Shown piece after piece: positions 1 through 11,092 of a DNA stretch of 64,000 nt (position 1 is its first letter; each line of letters starts with the position of its first letter). Under the pieces are notes generated by a model. The model was not told where the DNA came from. It saw only the letters and a program-made list of their open reading frames with translations, and searched no databases. The position numbers and the translations under genes were made by a program. The DNA comes from Dickeya aquatica (GTDB lineage Bacteria; Pseudomonadota; Gammaproteobacteria; Enterobacterales; Enterobacteriaceae). The stretch is taken from NCBI RefSeq assembly GCF_900095885.1, contig NZ_LT615367.1, positions 1,240,001 to 1,304,000 on the forward strand, given 5' to 3'.

Positions 1-274
1 GATTAACCAACTGGCATCGTTGGTTGCGGCCAGTAAATACCTGCGGGTGCAGTGTGAGCGCAGTGATTTACCTGATGACGGTGTGTTCCTTAAAACGGCA
101 ATGAAAGTTGCCGCGCAAAAAGGGTGGGATACGCGCCGTTATACGTCGTTACCTCAACTGAGTGAGAACCTGTATCAGGGGCTGGTGAAAGATGGCACGC
201 CCAAGACGACACAGTGTTCTGCTTTTAATCGCTCGATAGCGCCGTTTATTGATGCCATGCGTACCACCCGCTAA
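1..274 (+). CDS. outS: Type II secretion pilotin OutS (GspS), C-terminal part
   Basis: Open from the left edge (frame of base 2) to a stop at 272-274, about 90 residues. OutS-type pilotins are small outer-membrane lipoproteins that bind the C-terminal end of the secretin OutD and bring it to the outer membrane. The visible part has the helical GspS pattern: a conserved LRVQCERSDLPDDG stretch with one Cys and a second Cys near the C-terminus (TQCSAF), matching what I recall of Dickeya OutS. The signal peptide and lipobox lie outside the window. It converges on outB with 74 bases between the two stops. Identity rests on this resemblance and on the out cluster that follows. Confidence 0.85.
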   Translation, partial: INQLASLVAASKYLRVQCERSDLPDDGVFLKTAMKVAAQKGWDTRRYTSLPQLSENLYQGLVKDGTPKTTQCSAFNRSIAPFIDAMRTTR

Positions 275-348
275 ATGCTGTTGCCAATACAACTGCGTGG
301 TGTAGCCCGCAGTTGTATTGTGCCGATGACCACGCATCACGCCACCGG

Positions 349-1023
349 CTAATCACGTTTTGCTGTTTTTGCGGCCTTTGGCGCTTTCAGCGTCGGTTTG
401 CTTTCGCCTGACTCATCGTTAGTTGTGGTTGCGTCCGTATCCGGTTTTCCGCCGGGCCAGTCTTGCAGTGAGTCCAGAATAAACGGCTCGCCATCAAAAC
501 TCAGAATCACCATATCCTGTTCAATTTGCTCAATAATAAGCCCAGGATATGGCATGTCTCCCTCACGATAACGCTCGCCATTCAGCGTAACGCTGCGTTT
601 GTCTGTATCAGAGGTATACACATGTGCACTGAAGGCAATATAAGGCAGTTCGCCTGGTTTAGCGGTTTGCCAGCCTTTTACCGCAGAAACGGTGGCTGTC
701 GGGGCGGCGCTGGTTTCTTCAGTGCCTTCTGGCGACGGTTCTGCCAGCGCTGTTGCCAGTGCCGTTGCTCCTGGCTGAAGCAATGTGCGGTGTGAGGCAT
801 CATCATTGTTTTTGTGCGTTGGTAACACCACGTCGTTAGCGCCAGATGGATGGGCGATGGTCGCCGCAGACGCTGTTGATGTTGAAGGGGGATGAATGTC
901 TGACCAGCGTTGGTGAGCAAACCACCCTAAGCCAAATACCAGCACGGCATAGACAATCAGCAAGTAACCGGGAATACGATAATGCGTTTGATATGATGTG
1001 CTAACTTCCGGTGTATTTTCCAC
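349..1023 (-). CDS. outB: Type II secretion protein OutB (GspB)
   Basis: 224 residues. One membrane segment lies near residues 18-37, after a short cytoplasmic N-terminus. A Pro/Ala/Thr-rich linker follows (about 45-115), then a compact C-terminal periplasmic domain (about 118-195) with the GspB features GWQ..LPYIAFSAHVY, RSVTLNGERYREGD and PGLIIEQI. The charged tail is rich in Lys and Thr. OutB acts in the inner membrane and periplasm with OutD and is needed for secretion in Dickeya. It is transcribed away from outC, and the long gap between them carries a KdgR-like site. The ATG start is preceded by a poor ribosome site, but no better start precedes the membrane segment. Confidence 0.9.
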   Translation of the reverse strand: MENTPEVSTSYQTHYRIPGYLLIVYAVLVFGLGWFAHQRWSDIHPPSTSTASAATIAHPSGANDVVLPTHKNNDDASHRTLLQPGATALATALAEPSPEGTEETSAAPTATVSAVKGWQTAKPGELPYIAFSAHVYTSDTDKRSVTLNGERYREGDMPYPGLIIEQIEQDMVILSFDGEPFILDSLQDWPGGKPDTDATTTNDESGESKPTLKAPKAAKTAKRD

Positions 1024-2183
1024 GTTTTACCTCAAACGTTATACGGCCTTACGCCTATCCCAGACGCATGACAACAGGTGCAATCGAATGACTGCCCGTT
1101 GCCTTATTTTTCAGGAAAAGAGAAGGAATAATCAACGCTTAATCCTGTTTATGTGACCTGAATGCCATTTCAACAACATTCTATTACGTTGCTCACTAAT
1201 GCCAGTAAAATTTTGAGCCTGGTCGCAAAAAAAAACCAGGGATATGGTTTAATGAAACGGCGTTTTACTGTCAGATTGGTGATGTTTCTGTTTGATTGGC
1301 ACGGTATGAAAAATAAGTGTGCTTAAAAAGATGACCGTGGGGAATATATCATCAGTCACTCAGTGGTGGCTATCCTGAGGAATGTCCACAATCTGCAACG
1401 TTGAGTAAGACAGCAATATGAGGAGTCTGTTACTCTGCTTGTCGGGGTGAATAATAAATAACGGGTGATGATTTTTCCGGTGTTTATCGTATTTAACGCC
1501 CCTTGGCAGACAAGAGACGGATAGAGAAGAAATAAGCGTTGTGATGTTTCTTTCATTACAATAAGTAACGTCACGATATATAAATATATCGTGTTGATGT
1601 AAATGAAATGTGATTATTCCGTATCCGGAAATCATATGTGTCCCAGTTGTTTTGCTGCGCTGTATTTTGATGTTCAGGCCGGTTTGTTCGTTAGGTGTGC
1701 TTCGTTGTTAAAAATTTTTCGTTACTGAAAAATAGCGGGGAAAACAGTGGCTGAACGGGTGATTGTTTGCCATAAACCTGCGTTACATTGTTGAGCGCTT
1801 TTAGCCTTTATCCGGCACCATCGGTGCGGCAAATCGTCTGGCACAACAGGAAACAGGACGCCTGTCTGCCGATAATACGATTAGGCAGGCAAAAGCCCGT
1901 GCTGTGCACGCTGTTGCAGCAGGCACAGTCGCAGACGAGTCAGTATCATGGTGGTGTCTCCACGCTTTTAGGGTGTATCAGTATTCGTGTCATGGCCACA
2001 GGGTTATCGACCTGAACACCGGGGGCGGGGAGTGCCGGATGATGCAAAGACAGTAAGTAGTATACAGATACGTCGTATTTTGCAGGTGTGCTGGCACGCT
2101 TTGAAACGACGTTGTATGGCCCTTATGCCGTGTGATGAATGCGGCAAGGATAATCGGCGAACACATAGGGATAATGTTTGCAG
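1024..2183. other. Long outB-outC intergenic region, no convincing gene
   Basis: About 1.16 kb between divergent outB and outC. I see no ORF with family resemblance. Short open frames exist (for example 1788-2015, plus strand) without a ribosome site or recognisable product. Dickeya literature describes a KdgR-controlled ORF, outT, around here, but I could not identify an intact equivalent. Visible structure: an AT-rich stretch, a perfect 9-bp inverted repeat with loop TAAA at 1572-1593, and the KdgR-like operator at 1251-1270. Confidence 0.6.
1251..1270 (+). promoter_or_regulatory. KdgR-like operator upstream of outC
   Basis: AATGAAACGGCGTTTTACTG closely fits the KdgR operator pattern AATGAAAC-ATT-GTTTCATTT, with both half-sites (TGAAAC and GTTT-A-T) correctly spaced. 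KdgR represses pectinase and out genes in Dickeya until pectin breakdown products bind it, so a site here fits pectin-induced secretion. It is more than 900 bases upstream of outC. It may therefore serve a transcript starting in the gap, or outB. Confidence 0.55.
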
Positions 2184-3002
2184 ATGAATATCACGAAACT
2201 GCCACCGTTATCTCCGTCTGTCATCAGACGGATTTCGTTTTATCTTTTGATGCTGTTGATTTGCCAACAATTGGCAATGATCTTCTGGCGTATCGGCCTG
2301 CCCGACAACACGCCGATAGCCAGTGTGCAAATAACGCCAGCCCAGGCGCGGCAACAGCCTGTCACCCTGAATGATTTCACTCTGTTTGGTTTGTCACCTG
2401 ATAAAGGCAAAGCCGGAGCGCTGGACGCATCGCAGATGACGGACTTGCCGCCTTCAACCCTGAATCTCTCACTGACTGGTGTCATGGTGGGGGACGATGC
2501 GTCCCGTTCTATCGCCATTATTAGTAAAGATAATGAGCAATTTAGCCGTGGAGTAAATGAAGACGTGCCTGGTTATAGCGCCAAAATTGTCTCCATTCGC
2601 GCAGATAAGGTGGTGCTGCAATATCAGGGGCGCTATGAAGTGCTGGGATTGTACGGCCAGGAGGAAGGGAGTTCTGACGGTGTACCTGGCGCGCAGTTAA
2701 AAGAGCAATTGCAACAGCGAGCATCGACGGCGATGAGCGATTATGTTTCATTTTCCCCGATTATTAATGATAACAAGTTGCAAGGTTATCGGCTGAACCC
2801 TGGGCCGAAAAGTGATTCATTCTATCGTGTCGGGCTTCAGGATAATGATATGGCTGTTGCCCTGAATGGCCTGGATTTACGTGATGAGGAACAGGCAAAA
2901 AAGGCTATGGAGCGTATGGCTGATGTGCACAACTTTACCCTGACCGTGGAGCGGGATGGCCAACGGCAGGATATTTATATGGAATTTGGGGGAGACGAGT
3001 AA
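2184..3002 (+). CDS. outC: Type II secretion inner-membrane protein OutC (GspC)
   Basis: 272 residues from ATG 2184. A TTG two codons upstream also keeps the frame, but [12 protein letters not shown] is the usual OutC beginning. One membrane helix (about residues 17-36) is followed by the periplasmic homology region (about 60-170, including [11 protein letters not shown] and SIAIIS) and a C-terminal PDZ domain (about 190-268, [20 protein letters not shown]). OutC links the inner-membrane platform to the secretin and takes part in substrate recognition; the PDZ domain contributes to specificity for pectate lyases. It begins the out operon, and outD starts 1 base after its stop. Confidence 0.95.
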   Translation: MNITKLPPLSPSVIRRISFYLLMLLICQQLAMIFWRIGLPDNTPIASVQITPAQARQQPVTLNDFTLFGLSPDKGKAGALDASQMTDLPPSTLNLSLTGVMVGDDASRSIAIISKDNEQFSRGVNEDVPGYSAKIVSIRADKVVLQYQGRYEVLGLYGQEEGSSDGVPGAQLKEQLQQRASTAMSDYVSFSPIINDNKLQGYRLNPGPKSDSFYRVGLQDNDMAVALNGLDLRDEEQAKKAMERMADVHNFTLTVERDGQRQDIYMEFGGDE

Positions 3003-3003
3003 C

Positions 3004-5142
3004 GTGCTTGGCAAAAGGATAAAAAAACGCTGGGGGTGGCTGGGGTTTACCGTTCTCCTGCTCGGCTCAACATATAGCTGGTCGGCGGAATTCTCTGCCA
3101 GTTTTAAAGGGACGGATATTCAAGAATTCATTAATACCGTCAGTAAGAATTTAAACAAAACGGTCATTATTGATCCTACGGTACGTGGCACCATCAGTGT
3201 TCGCAGCTACGATATGATGAACGAAGATCAATATTATCAGTTCTTTCTTAGCGTACTCGATGTCTATGGTTTTTCCGTTGTGCCAATGGATAACGGGGTA
3301 CTGAAAGTCATTCGCTCAAAAGACGCAAAATCCTCCTCGATTCCACTGGCGAACAGTGCGCAGCCGGGCGTTGGTGATGAGCTGGTAACGCGAGTGGTGC
3401 CGCTGAGTAATGTGACGGCCCGCGATCTGGCACCGTTGTTACGCCAGTTAAATGATAACGCCGGTGCCGGTACGGTGGTGCATTACGAACCGTCGAACGT
3501 GTTGTTGATGACCGGGCGAGCAGCGGTCATCAAACGTCTGGTGGAAATCGTTGATACGGTTGATAAAACTGGTGACAGAGAGATGGTGACAGTGCCACTG
3601 ACGCATGCTTCGGCAGAGGATGTGGCTAAGCTGATAAACGAACTGGGTAAGAATGACGAGAAAAACGCCTTACCAAGTACGATGGTTGCCAATGTGGTTG
3701 CTGACGAGCGCACCAACTCGGTTGTCGTGAGCGGTGAGGAGAACGCGCGTAACCGTGCAGTCGAGATGATTCGTCAACTGGATCGCAAACAGGTGGTGCA
3801 AGGCGGAACCAAGGTAATTTACCTGAAGTATGCTAAAGCGTTGGATCTCATTGAGGTACTGGCAGGTAATGGAACCAGCGGTAATCGCAATTCGTCATCG
3901 AATTCCTCCCGTTCGTCGTCTTCATCCCGTGCGGGAAGCGGTTCGACTAACAATAACAGCACCACTAGCTCATCCAACTCATCGTCGGGTAGCACATCCT
4001 CATCATCGAACTCAAGCATGGGCTTTGGTTCAGCGTTTGGCTCCGCCAATAGTTCTGGTGGTCGCACCATTACCATTCAAGGTAAGGAAGTGATTGTTCG
4101 TGCGCATGACCAGACTAACTCGCTCATCATCACGGCACCACCCGATATCATGCGTGACCTTGAGCAGGTGATTAATCAACTGGATATTCGCCGTCCACAG
4201 GTACTGGTTGAGGCTATTATTGCTGAAATTCAGGATGCAGATGGGCTGAATCTGGGCATCCAGTGGGCCAATAAGCGTGCCGGAATGACCCAATTTACCA
4301 ATACCGGCATTCCGATTTCGACGGCGGTTATTGGCACCGATCAATACCGCAGTGATGGCACGCTCACGACGAGCTACGCGAGTGCGCTCGGCAGCTTCAA
4401 CGGTATTGCGGCTGGTTTCTACCGGGGTAACTGGTCGATGTTGTTGACAGCCCTGTCCAGCGACAGCAAAAACGACGTACTCGCTACGCCGAGTATCGTT
4501 ACGCTGGATAATATGGAAGCCACCTTCAATGTGGGTCAGGAAGTCCCGGTACTCACAGGTTCGCAAACGACGGTGGGATCTGGGAACAATATTTTTAACA
4601 CCGTTGAGCGCAAAACGGTGGGCATTAAATTGCGCGTGAAACCGCAGATTAATGAGGGCGACTCGGTGCTGTTGCAAATAGAGCAGGAAGTGTCCAGTGT
4701 GGCGGACAGTAACAACAGCACAAACAGCTCGCTGGGTGCGACGTTTAATACCCGCACGGTGAATAATGCCGTCATGGTGACAAACGGTGAAACCGTGGTG
4801 GTCGGCGGTTTACTGGATAAAAGCACGATTGAAACCAATAACAAAGTACCGTTATTAGGGGATATTCCTGTGTTGGGTAATCTGTTCCGTTCAAAGAGCC
4901 AGACGATGAGCAAACGTAACCTGATGCTGTTCCTGCGCCCAACGATTATTCGTGACCCTCAACAGTTTCAGGATGCGTCTATCAGCAAATACCGTAGCTT
5001 TAATAATGAACAGCAACAGCAACGCGGTGATGGCAAAGGTGTGCTTGACAGCAATACGGTGCGTCTGCCCGGGGGCAATAGCTACACCTTCCGTCAGGTG
5101 CAGTCGTCTATCGCCGCGTTTTATCAGCCGGAGGGCCGATGA
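3004..5142 (+). CDS. outD: Type II secretion secretin OutD (GspD)
   Basis: 712 residues from a GTG start. I chose 3004 because it follows a strong GGGGGAGA ribosome site, begins LGKRIKK like known OutD, and gives a proper signal peptide ending near WSA-EFSAS. Periplasmic N0-N3 domains occupy about 28-290. N3 carries a Ser/Asn-rich loop at about 289-345. The membrane-gated secretin domain (about 380-640) includes VPVLTG and the terminal GGLLDKS / [14 protein letters not shown] signature. The C-terminal S-domain, which the pilotin binds, ends the protein. OutD forms the outer-membrane channel. It overlaps outE by 4 bases. Confidence 0.97.
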   Translation: MLGKRIKKRWGWLGFTVLLLGSTYSWSAEFSASFKGTDIQEFINTVSKNLNKTVIIDPTVRGTISVRSYDMMNEDQYYQFFLSVLDVYGFSVVPMDNGVLKVIRSKDAKSSSIPLANSAQPGVGDELVTRVVPLSNVTARDLAPLLRQLNDNAGAGTVVHYEPSNVLLMTGRAAVIKRLVEIVDTVDKTGDREMVTVPLTHASAEDVAKLINELGKNDEKNALPSTMVANVVADERTNSVVVSGEENARNRAVEMIRQLDRKQVVQGGTKVIYLKYAKALDLIEVLAGNGTSGNRNSSSNSSRSSSSSRAGSGSTNNNSTTSSSNSSSGSTSSSSNSSMGFGSAFGSANSSGGRTITIQGKEVIVRAHDQTNSLIITAPPDIMRDLEQVINQLDIRRPQVLVEAIIAEIQDADGLNLGIQWANKRAGMTQFTNTGIPISTAVIGTDQYRSDGTLTTSYASALGSFNGIAAGFYRGNWSMLLTALSSDSKNDVLATPSIVTLDNMEATFNVGQEVPVLTGSQTTVGSGNNIFNTVERKTVGIKLRVKPQINEGDSVLLQIEQEVSSVADSNNSTNSSLGATFNTRTVNNAVMVTNGETVVVGGLLDKSTIETNNKVPLLGDIPVLGNLFRSKSQTMSKRNLMLFLRPTIIRDPQQFQDASISKYRSFNNEQQQQRGDGKGVLDSNTVRLPGGNSYTFRQVQSSIAAFYQPEGR

Positions 5143-6635
5143 GCGATCAGCCCATCAACACGGCTGAATTACGGCCGGTATTGCCTTTTGCATTTGCCCG
5201 GGCTCAGCAGATTTTGCTATTGCAGAGCGATGCTGCTGACGTGGCTGAGGTTTTCTGTGTGCCGCAAACGCCCGCTCAGGCGTTGCTGGAGGCGCGGCGG
5301 GTAGCGGGCCGGGAGCTCGCTATCACACAAGTCAGCCCGGACGAGTTTGAGCGGCAACTGGTGATGCGCTATCAGCGAGACTCCGAAGAGGCGCGCCGGT
5401 TGATGGAAGATATCGGTAACGATATCGATTTTTATACTCTGGCAGAGGAACTGCCAGACAGCGATGACCTGCTGGATGCCGAGGACGATGCGCCGATTAT
5501 TCGTCTCATCAACGCCATGCTAACCGAGGCCATTAAACACAAGGCGTCGGATATTCATATTGAAACCTTTGAGCGTCATTTGTTGATTCGGTTTCGTATT
5601 GATGGGGTATTGCGTGAAATTCTGCGCCCGCAGCGGCAACTGGCATCACTGCTGGTATCGCGTATCAAGGTGATGACGAAGCTGGATATTGCAGAAAAAC
5701 GCATTCCGCAGGATGGACGCATGGCGTTGCGCATTGGTGGTCGTGCCATCGATGTGCGCGTCTCCACGCTGCCCTCCAATTATGGGGAGCGTGTGGTATT
5801 GCGTCTGCTTGATAAAAACAGTGTTCGTCTGGATTTGGAAACGTTAGGCATGGCGGCTCATCATCGCCGTCAGTTAGATACGCTTATCCATCGCCCTCAC
5901 GGCATCATTTTGGTCACCGGGCCTACCGGTTCGGGAAAAAGTACCACCCTGTATGCGGCCTTGAGCCGTCTCAATTCTGCCGAGCGTAATATCATGACGG
6001 TAGAAGACCCGATTGAATACGAACTCGACGGCATTGGCCAGACACAGGTTAACCCGAAAGTAGACATGACCTTTGCCCGTGGGCTGCGTGCTATTTTGCG
6101 TCAGGACCCGGATGTGGTGCTGGTCGGTGAGATCCGCGACGGTGAAACGGCGCAAATCGCGGTGCAAGCCTCTCTGACCGGGCACCTGGTGTTGTCCACC
6201 TTGCATACCAACAGTGCACTGGGGGCGTTATCTCGTTTACAGGATATGGGGGTTGAGCCATTTTTGCTCTCTACCTCGTTGTTGGGCGTTCTGGCCCAGC
6301 GGCTGGTGCGCACGCTATGCCCTGAATGCCGCCAGCCGTATACGATTGACGCGGAGCAGGCAGAGCAAACCAGCCTGCCACAAGGCACCACGCTTTATCA
6401 TCCTGGTGGGTGTGATAAGTGTAATTACACGGGATATCGTGGCCGGACAGGCATTCATGAATTGTTGCTTATTGATGATACGGTGCGTACCGCCATTCAC
6501 CGTGGCGAAAGTGAGTTAGGGATTGCCCGTATGCTGGGAGAGAAGCGGGTAACAATTCGTCAGGATGGCCTGGATAAGGTTCTGGCGGGGATAACCACCT
6601 GGGAAGAGGTGGTACGTGTAACAAAAGAGGAATGA
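5139..6635 (+). CDS. outE: Type II secretion ATPase OutE (GspE)
   Basis: 498 residues; the start overlaps the outD stop (ATGA). This cytoplasmic ATPase powers pseudopilus growth. Visible: the N1E/N2E region that contacts OutL; the Walker A loop GPTGSGKST at 261-269 with Lys267; an Asp box around TVEDPIE; Walker [11 protein letters not shown] at about 325-334 with catalytic Glu331; a His box (LSTLHTN); and the tetracysteine zinc module typical of GspE (C394-x2-C397 and C425-x2-C428). Length is normal for the family. outF begins 1 base after the stop. Confidence 0.97.
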   Translation: MSDQPINTAELRPVLPFAFARAQQILLLQSDAADVAEVFCVPQTPAQALLEARRVAGRELAITQVSPDEFERQLVMRYQRDSEEARRLMEDIGNDIDFYTLAEELPDSDDLLDAEDDAPIIRLINAMLTEAIKHKASDIHIETFERHLLIRFRIDGVLREILRPQRQLASLLVSRIKVMTKLDIAEKRIPQDGRMALRIGGRAIDVRVSTLPSNYGERVVLRLLDKNSVRLDLETLGMAAHHRRQLDTLIHRPHGIILVTGPTGSGKSTTLYAALSRLNSAERNIMTVEDPIEYELDGIGQTQVNPKVDMTFARGLRAILRQDPDVVLVGEIRDGETAQIAVQASLTGHLVLSTLHTNSALGALSRLQDMGVEPFLLSTSLLGVLAQRLVRTLCPECRQPYTIDAEQAEQTSLPQGTTLYHPGGCDKCNYTGYRGRTGIHELLLIDDTVRTAIHRGESELGIARMLGEKRVTIRQDGLDKVLAGITTWEEVVRVTKEE

Positions 6636-6636
6636 C

Positions 6637-7863
6637 ATGGCGCTGTTCCAGTATCAGGCATTGAATGCTCAGGGAAAAAAGAGCCAGGGGATGCAGGAGG
6701 CCGATTCCGCACGTCATGCCCGTCAGTTGCTGCGTGAAAAAGGGCTGATACCGGTTCGGATTGAAGAACAACGGGGTGAAATGAACACCCGTAACGGTTT
6801 CTCTTTATCCTTACGCCGTTCTCACCGCATTAGCGCAAGTGACTTGGCATTACTGACTCGCCAACTGGCAACGTTGGTTGCGGCGGCGTTACCGCTGGAA
6901 GAGGCTTTGGATGCGGTAGCCAAACAGAGTGAAAAACCCAAACTGAGTGCATTAATGGCGGCGGTGCGGGGCAAAGTGGTGGAAGGGCACTCGCTGGCTG
7001 AAGCGATGGGGAATTTTCCCGGCAGTTTTGAGCGTTTGTACTGTGCAATGGTTGCAGCGGGGGAGGCATCGGGGCATCTGGACGCCGTGCTCAACCGGCT
7101 GGCGGATTACACCGAACAGCGCCAGCAGATGCGCAGCCGTATCCAGCAAGCCATGATCTATCCCTGTGTGTTGACGCTGGTGGCGATCTCGGTGGTGTCC
7201 ATTTTGCTTTCTGCGGTGGTACCTAAGGTGGTTGAGCAGTTTATTCACATGAAGCAGGCTCTGCCGCTTTCGACCCGTCTTTTGATGAGTGTGAGCGATG
7301 CTGTCAGAACGTTTGGCCCTTGGGTGGTGCTGTTGCTGGTGGTGCTGATTATGGGCGGCCGGGTTTTGCTGCGTCAGGAAAAATACCGACTGGTGTTTCA
7401 TCGCCGTCTGCTGTTTTTACCGCTGATCGGGCGTATTGCCCGCGGGCTTAATACCGCCCGCTATGCCCGCACGCTCAGTATCCTTAACTCCAGCGCAGTG
7501 CCATTACTTCAGGCGATGCGTATTAGCGGCGATGTGTTGACCAACGACTATGCCCGTTTCCGGCTGGGACAGGCCACGGATGCTGTACGTGAAGGCGTGA
7601 GCCTGCACAAGGCGCTGGAGCAGACATCGCTGTTTCCACCGATGATGCGACATATGATAGCCAGCGGTGAGCGTAGCGGTGAACTTGATAGCATGTTAAC
7701 GCGTGCAGCAGATAATCAGGATAGAGAGTTCAGCGCTCAGATGACGCTGGCGTTGGGGTTATTTGAACCGTTACTGGTCGTCAGTATGGCGGGGATTGTG
7801 TTGTTTATCGTGCTGGCTATTCTCCAGCCTATCCTGCAATTGAACACCCTGATGAGTATGTAG
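6637..7863 (+). CDS. outF: Type II secretion platform protein OutF (GspF)
   Basis: 408 residues; ribosome site AAAGAGGA lies just before ATG. Polytopic inner-membrane protein with two repeated cytoplasmic GspF domains (about 70-195 and 270-395), each containing a G-E-x-S-G-x-L/LD signature ([20 protein letters not shown]). Three membrane segments lie around 170-195, 222-245 and 375-400. OutF sits at the centre of the assembly platform and couples OutE ATP hydrolysis to pseudopilin extraction. It lies in the out operon immediately after outE. Confidence 0.96.
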   Translation: MALFQYQALNAQGKKSQGMQEADSARHARQLLREKGLIPVRIEEQRGEMNTRNGFSLSLRRSHRISASDLALLTRQLATLVAAALPLEEALDAVAKQSEKPKLSALMAAVRGKVVEGHSLAEAMGNFPGSFERLYCAMVAAGEASGHLDAVLNRLADYTEQRQQMRSRIQQAMIYPCVLTLVAISVVSILLSAVVPKVVEQFIHMKQALPLSTRLLMSVSDAVRTFGPWVVLLLVVLIMGGRVLLRQEKYRLVFHRRLLFLPLIGRIARGLNTARYARTLSILNSSAVPLLQAMRISGDVLTNDYARFRLGQATDAVREGVSLHKALEQTSLFPPMMRHMIASGERSGELDSMLTRAADNQDREFSAQMTLALGLFEPLLVVSMAGIVLFIVLAILQPILQLNTLMSM

Positions 7864-7896
7864 CAAAGATTGATACGTTAATGAGGTAAGAAAAAG

Positions 7897-8358
7897 ATGG
7901 AACGACGTCAGCGAGGTTTTACCCTGTTGGAAATTATGGTGGTCATCGTCATTCTTGGCGTATTGGCAAGCCTGGTTGTGCCCAACCTGATGGGCAATAA
8001 AGAAAAAGCCGACAGGCAGAAAGCCATCAGCGACATAGTGGCGCTGGAGAGTGCGCTGGACATGTACAAACTCGATAACAGCCGTTACCCCACAACCGAG
8101 CAAGGTCTGGCGGCATTGGTGAAAAAACCGACTACGCCGCCGGAAGCGCGTAACTACCCGCAGGATGGGTATATCCGCCGTCTGCCGCAGGACCCGTGGG
8201 GGGCTGAGTATCAACTGGTAAGCCCTGGGCATCACGGCAAGATTGATGTGTTCTCTTATGGGCCTGATGGCATGCCGGAAACGGATGATGATATTGGTAA
8301 CTGGAATGTGGGTAACGGTACGCACGGTAACGCCAATAGCAATAACGGGAATCAGTAA
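7897..8358 (+). CDS. outG: Major pseudopilin OutG (GspG)
   Basis: 153 residues. Type III signal: a short basic leader cut after Gly7, then FTLLE with Glu at mature position 5 and a hydrophobic helix (about 8-28). The globular part carries the GspG calcium-site and core motifs (DNSRYPTTEQGLAAL, DPWGAEYQLVSPG, DVFSYGPDG). It forms the pseudopilus shaft and is processed and N-methylated by OutO. The tail after the core is Asn/Gly-rich (about 135-153). A 33-base gap with a purine-rich ribosome site separates it from outF. Confidence 0.97.
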   Translation: MERRQRGFTLLEIMVVIVILGVLASLVVPNLMGNKEKADRQKAISDIVALESALDMYKLDNSRYPTTEQGLAALVKKPTTPPEARNYPQDGYIRRLPQDPWGAEYQLVSPGHHGKIDVFSYGPDGMPETDDDIGNWNVGNGTHGNANSNNGNQ

Positions 8359-8360
8359 CC

Positions 8361-8897
8361 GTGCGTCAGCGCGGGTTTACGCTACTGGAAATCATGCTGG
8401 TCGTGTTACTGGCTGGCGTGGCTGCCACGCTGGTGATGATGGCAATCCCTGCGCCGAAACAGCAGAGCAGTGAATGGCAAATAGCCCGTTTTAAAGCACA
8501 ATTGCAGTATGCGGTGGAGGAGAGTCAGATGAATGACCATATCCTGGGGATTTATATCCAGCCCCACCGCTGGCAGTACGCATTACTGCAACGTCAGGTG
8601 GTGGAGAATTCGCCGGAGGATCAGCAACGTTTGCGCTATGTCTGGATACCCTGGCAACCGTATCGAATGTCATCCCCCAGCGAACTGCCAGCCAGCTTCC
8701 AGATAGAGCTCTCTACTCAGGCTGTGGCGGGTGAAGGAACCGGGTTTTCACCAGGCAATGGCGACCCGCATATTCTGATTCTGCCAGGCGGTGAGGTGAC
8801 GCCGTTTCGTCTGAGCTTGCGTAATGGCAGTGATGTTACCTGGCTTCAGGTAGATACCAACGGGCAGGTAAAAACCTCATCGGAATCAGAACATTAA
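8361..8897 (+). CDS. outH: Minor pseudopilin OutH (GspH)
   Basis: 178 residues from GTG, 2 bases after the outG stop. The leader MRQRG is followed by FTLLE, placing the cleavage after Gly5, then a hydrophobic helix to about residue 27. The remainder is the low-complexity-free beta-rich GspH domain. Minor pseudopilins OutH, I, J and K form or decorate the tip of the pseudopilus. No alternative start improves the leader. Confidence 0.94.
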   Translation: MRQRGFTLLEIMLVVLLAGVAATLVMMAIPAPKQQSSEWQIARFKAQLQYAVEESQMNDHILGIYIQPHRWQYALLQRQVVENSPEDQQRLRYVWIPWQPYRMSSPSELPASFQIELSTQAVAGEGTGFSPGNGDPHILILPGGEVTPFRLSLRNGSDVTWLQVDTNGQVKTSSESEH

Positions 8898-8910
8898 GGA
8901 CAGTCTGCGC

Positions 8911-9288
8911 ATGAAACAACAGGGAATGACGTTGCTTGAAGTGATGGTAGCGTTGGTGATTTTCGCGCTGGCTGGCTTAACGGTGCTGAAAACCACCGCA
9001 CAGCAGGCAAACAGCCTGAGTCGGCTGGAAGAAAAGACGCTTGCGTTATGGATAGCCGAAAATCAGCAGGCGGCGATGCGACTGGAAAAACAGTGGCCGC
9101 AAACGCAATGGGTTGATGGTGAAATTAATTTTGCCGGCTCCAGTTGGTTTTGGCGCATTCAGGGCGTGGCGACGGCGGACCCGTCGGTGCGGGCGGTGGA
9201 TGTAGAAGTGCGCCACGATCGTGACAGCCGGGTGGCTGATGCGGTATTGCGTAGTTATCAGGTCAACCCGGGAGAGCCTGCACGGTGA
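8911..9288 (+). CDS. outI: Minor pseudopilin OutI (GspI)
   Basis: 125 residues. Leader MKQQG, then [17 protein letters not shown]: prepilin-type cleavage after Gly5 with Met at mature position 1, as is usual for GspI. The family motif IAENQ (about 49-53) is present. OutI nucleates the tip complex with OutJ and OutK. Its stop overlaps the outJ start by 4 bases, which suggests translational coupling of the two partners. Confidence 0.95.
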   Translation: MKQQGMTLLEVMVALVIFALAGLTVLKTTAQQANSLSRLEEKTLALWIAENQQAAMRLEKQWPQTQWVDGEINFAGSSWFWRIQGVATADPSVRAVDVEVRHDRDSRVADAVLRSYQVNPGEPAR

Positions 9289-10028
9289 GGCGTTCAGTTT
9301 ACGGCTTTACTCTGCTGGAGGTGATGCTGGCGCTGGCGATTTTCGCCGCCCTCAGCCTGGCGGCGTCTCAGGTGATGAACGGCGTGATGCGCAACGATGA
9401 GGCTTCAGCGCGTAAAGAGGCGCGATTGTCGGAGTTACAGCGGGCTTTTTCTCTGATCGAGCGCGATTTTTCACAAATTGTACCGCGTCGCAGTCAGGGC
9501 TACGAGCTGGGTTTTTATGCTGAGCGCTATCAACTGGGGAGTACCGACTGGGCGGTCAGTTTTATTCGAAATGGCTGGCTGAATCCGCTGGGAATCTTGC
9601 CGCGCTCCGAGCTGCAACGGGTAGGGTATCGACTGCGTGGTGACGTGCTTGAACGCCTGTTTCATGACTCATCTGAACCGTTATCAACGCAAGAAGCGGC
9701 GGTACGACCACTGCTCACCAACGTCAGCGGATTTGTATTACGGTTTTTTGGTAAGGATGGATGGCAGGACAAATGGGATGATGCCACCGCCTTGCCACAA
9801 GGTATTGCCGTCGTGGTGACGTTGCGTGATTACGGTGAGATAACGCGTATCTTTATCGTCACTCCGCGCTACCTTCCGGCTCAGGCTAAAGGGCCTGCGA
9901 ACGGCAATACCAACAACGAAGACAACAAAGAGGGTGGCGAGCAAACGCCAGCGGATAATACCGACACATCTTCGTCAGATGAGCCGAGTGCGCCAGTGGC
10001 TGATGACAATAGCGGAGGTGATTCATGA
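9285..10028 (+). CDS. outJ: Minor pseudopilin OutJ (GspJ)
   Basis: 247 residues from GTG overlapping outI. Leader cut after Gly7 followed by [16 protein letters not shown]. The GspJ core runs to about residue 200 and includes [17 protein letters not shown]. The last 45 residues are a low-complexity acidic, Asn/Asp/Ser-rich tail ([14 protein letters not shown] and onward) not needed for the fold, probably lineage-specific. It overlaps outK by 4 bases. Confidence 0.95.
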   Translation: MRRSVYGFTLLEVMLALAIFAALSLAASQVMNGVMRNDEASARKEARLSELQRAFSLIERDFSQIVPRRSQGYELGFYAERYQLGSTDWAVSFIRNGWLNPLGILPRSELQRVGYRLRGDVLERLFHDSSEPLSTQEAAVRPLLTNVSGFVLRFFGKDGWQDKWDDATALPQGIAVVVTLRDYGEITRIFIVTPRYLPAQAKGPANGNTNNEDNKEGGEQTPADNTDTSSSDEPSAPVADDNSGGDS

Positions 10029-11092
10029 GTCGTCGGCAACGTGGTGTCGCACTATTAATTGTGATGTTGATGCTGTCACTGATGGTGACAATTGCGGCAT
10101 CGATTACTGAACGTAGCGGTAAAGCGTGGCAACGAACCAGCAATTTACTCAATCGTACTCAGGCACGCTGGTATGCATTGGGTGCCGAAGCGCTGATTGC
10201 CAGTACCTTGCAACGCGATGCGCTCGATTCGCCGGAGATAACGTTCATTGGTCAGTCCTGGTCGAAAGTCGATCACCAGCAGATGGCTGATGGCAGTGAA
10301 ATTCGCGCCCAGGTTCAGGACGGGCAAGCGTGTCTTAATCTGAATGCACTCAGCCCGCCGAAAAAACCAGCTCCTGCAAACAGTAACGGGGGCAATACTT
10401 CGGCCTCGGGGAACACATCAGGGAATAGCAACCGTAGTGAGACGTCATCACCGCCTAAAGTGGGTGGGGGGGATCAGGAACACGGGCCCTACGCTGCACA
10501 GGTTTTTCGTCAGTTGCTGATGGTTCTGGGGGAAGACCCCAAACACGCTGACGCTGTGACTGATGCCGTGCGCGACTGGCTTGATGAGGATACGGAACCG
10601 CTGATGAACGGTGCTGAAGATGACAGTTATGCTAACTTTCATCCTGGTAATCAACGAATGACGGATGTCACTGAATTGCGCGCGGTATTAGGGGTCAATG
10701 CCGGGCTATATCGCCGATTGCTACCTTACGTTTGCGTGTTACCCGTCGATAAACTGGTTATCAATATCAATACACTGACACCAGAACACGCTCCGTTGTT
10801 ATCAGCCCTGTTTAGGGGAGAAGTCAGCATTGATGGGGCCGAGCGTATTTTGACTCAGCGTCCGCCTCAGGGATGGCGCAACCTCAAAGACTTTATGGCG
10901 GCATCCGGTCTGCCAGAAAACGTCAAAAATGGTGCACAGCAAGTTCTGGCGGTCAAAAGCGACTGGTTTTTCGCCGATATTCAAATACGGGTAGACGACA
11001 GTGAATTCTATCAACGCAGTCTGTTTCATCGAGGTACACAGATCGAGGTGGTACAGCGTCAGTACGGGGGATATAGGACGGTGAACCCATGA
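10025..11092 (+). CDS. outK: Minor pseudopilin OutK (GspK), tip protein
   Basis: 355 residues. Leader SRRQRG cut after Gly7, then [12 protein letters not shown]. Mature position 5 is Ile, not Glu; the missing Glu5 is characteristic of GspK, which caps the pseudopilus. The large alpha domain between the beta strands is visible ([18 protein letters not shown] with acidic calcium-type residues). A Pro/Asn/Ser/Gly-rich insert lies at about 112-155. The C-terminus ends in a basic segment. Overlaps outJ and outL by 4 bases each. Confidence 0.95.
   Translation: MSRRQRGVALLIVMLMLSLMVTIAASITERSGKAWQRTSNLLNRTQARWYALGAEALIASTLQRDALDSPEITFIGQSWSKVDHQQMADGSEIRAQVQDGQACLNLNALSPPKKPAPANSNGGNTSASGNTSGNSNRSETSSPPKVGGGDQEHGPYAAQVFRQLLMVLGEDPKHADAVTDAVRDWLDEDTEPLMNGAEDDSYANFHPGNQRMTDVTELRAVLGVNAGLYRRLLPYVCVLPVDKLVININTLTPEHAPLLSALFRGEVSIDGAERILTQRPPQGWRNLKDFMAASGLPENVKNGAQQVLAVKSDWFFADIQIRVDDSEFYQRSLFHRGTQIEVVQRQYGGYRTVNP

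Noticed and set aside
1788..2015. 75-codon frame in the outB-outC gap as outT
   Set aside because: No ribosome site, no resemblance I could verify, and overlapping alternative frames. The gap was left as non-coding.
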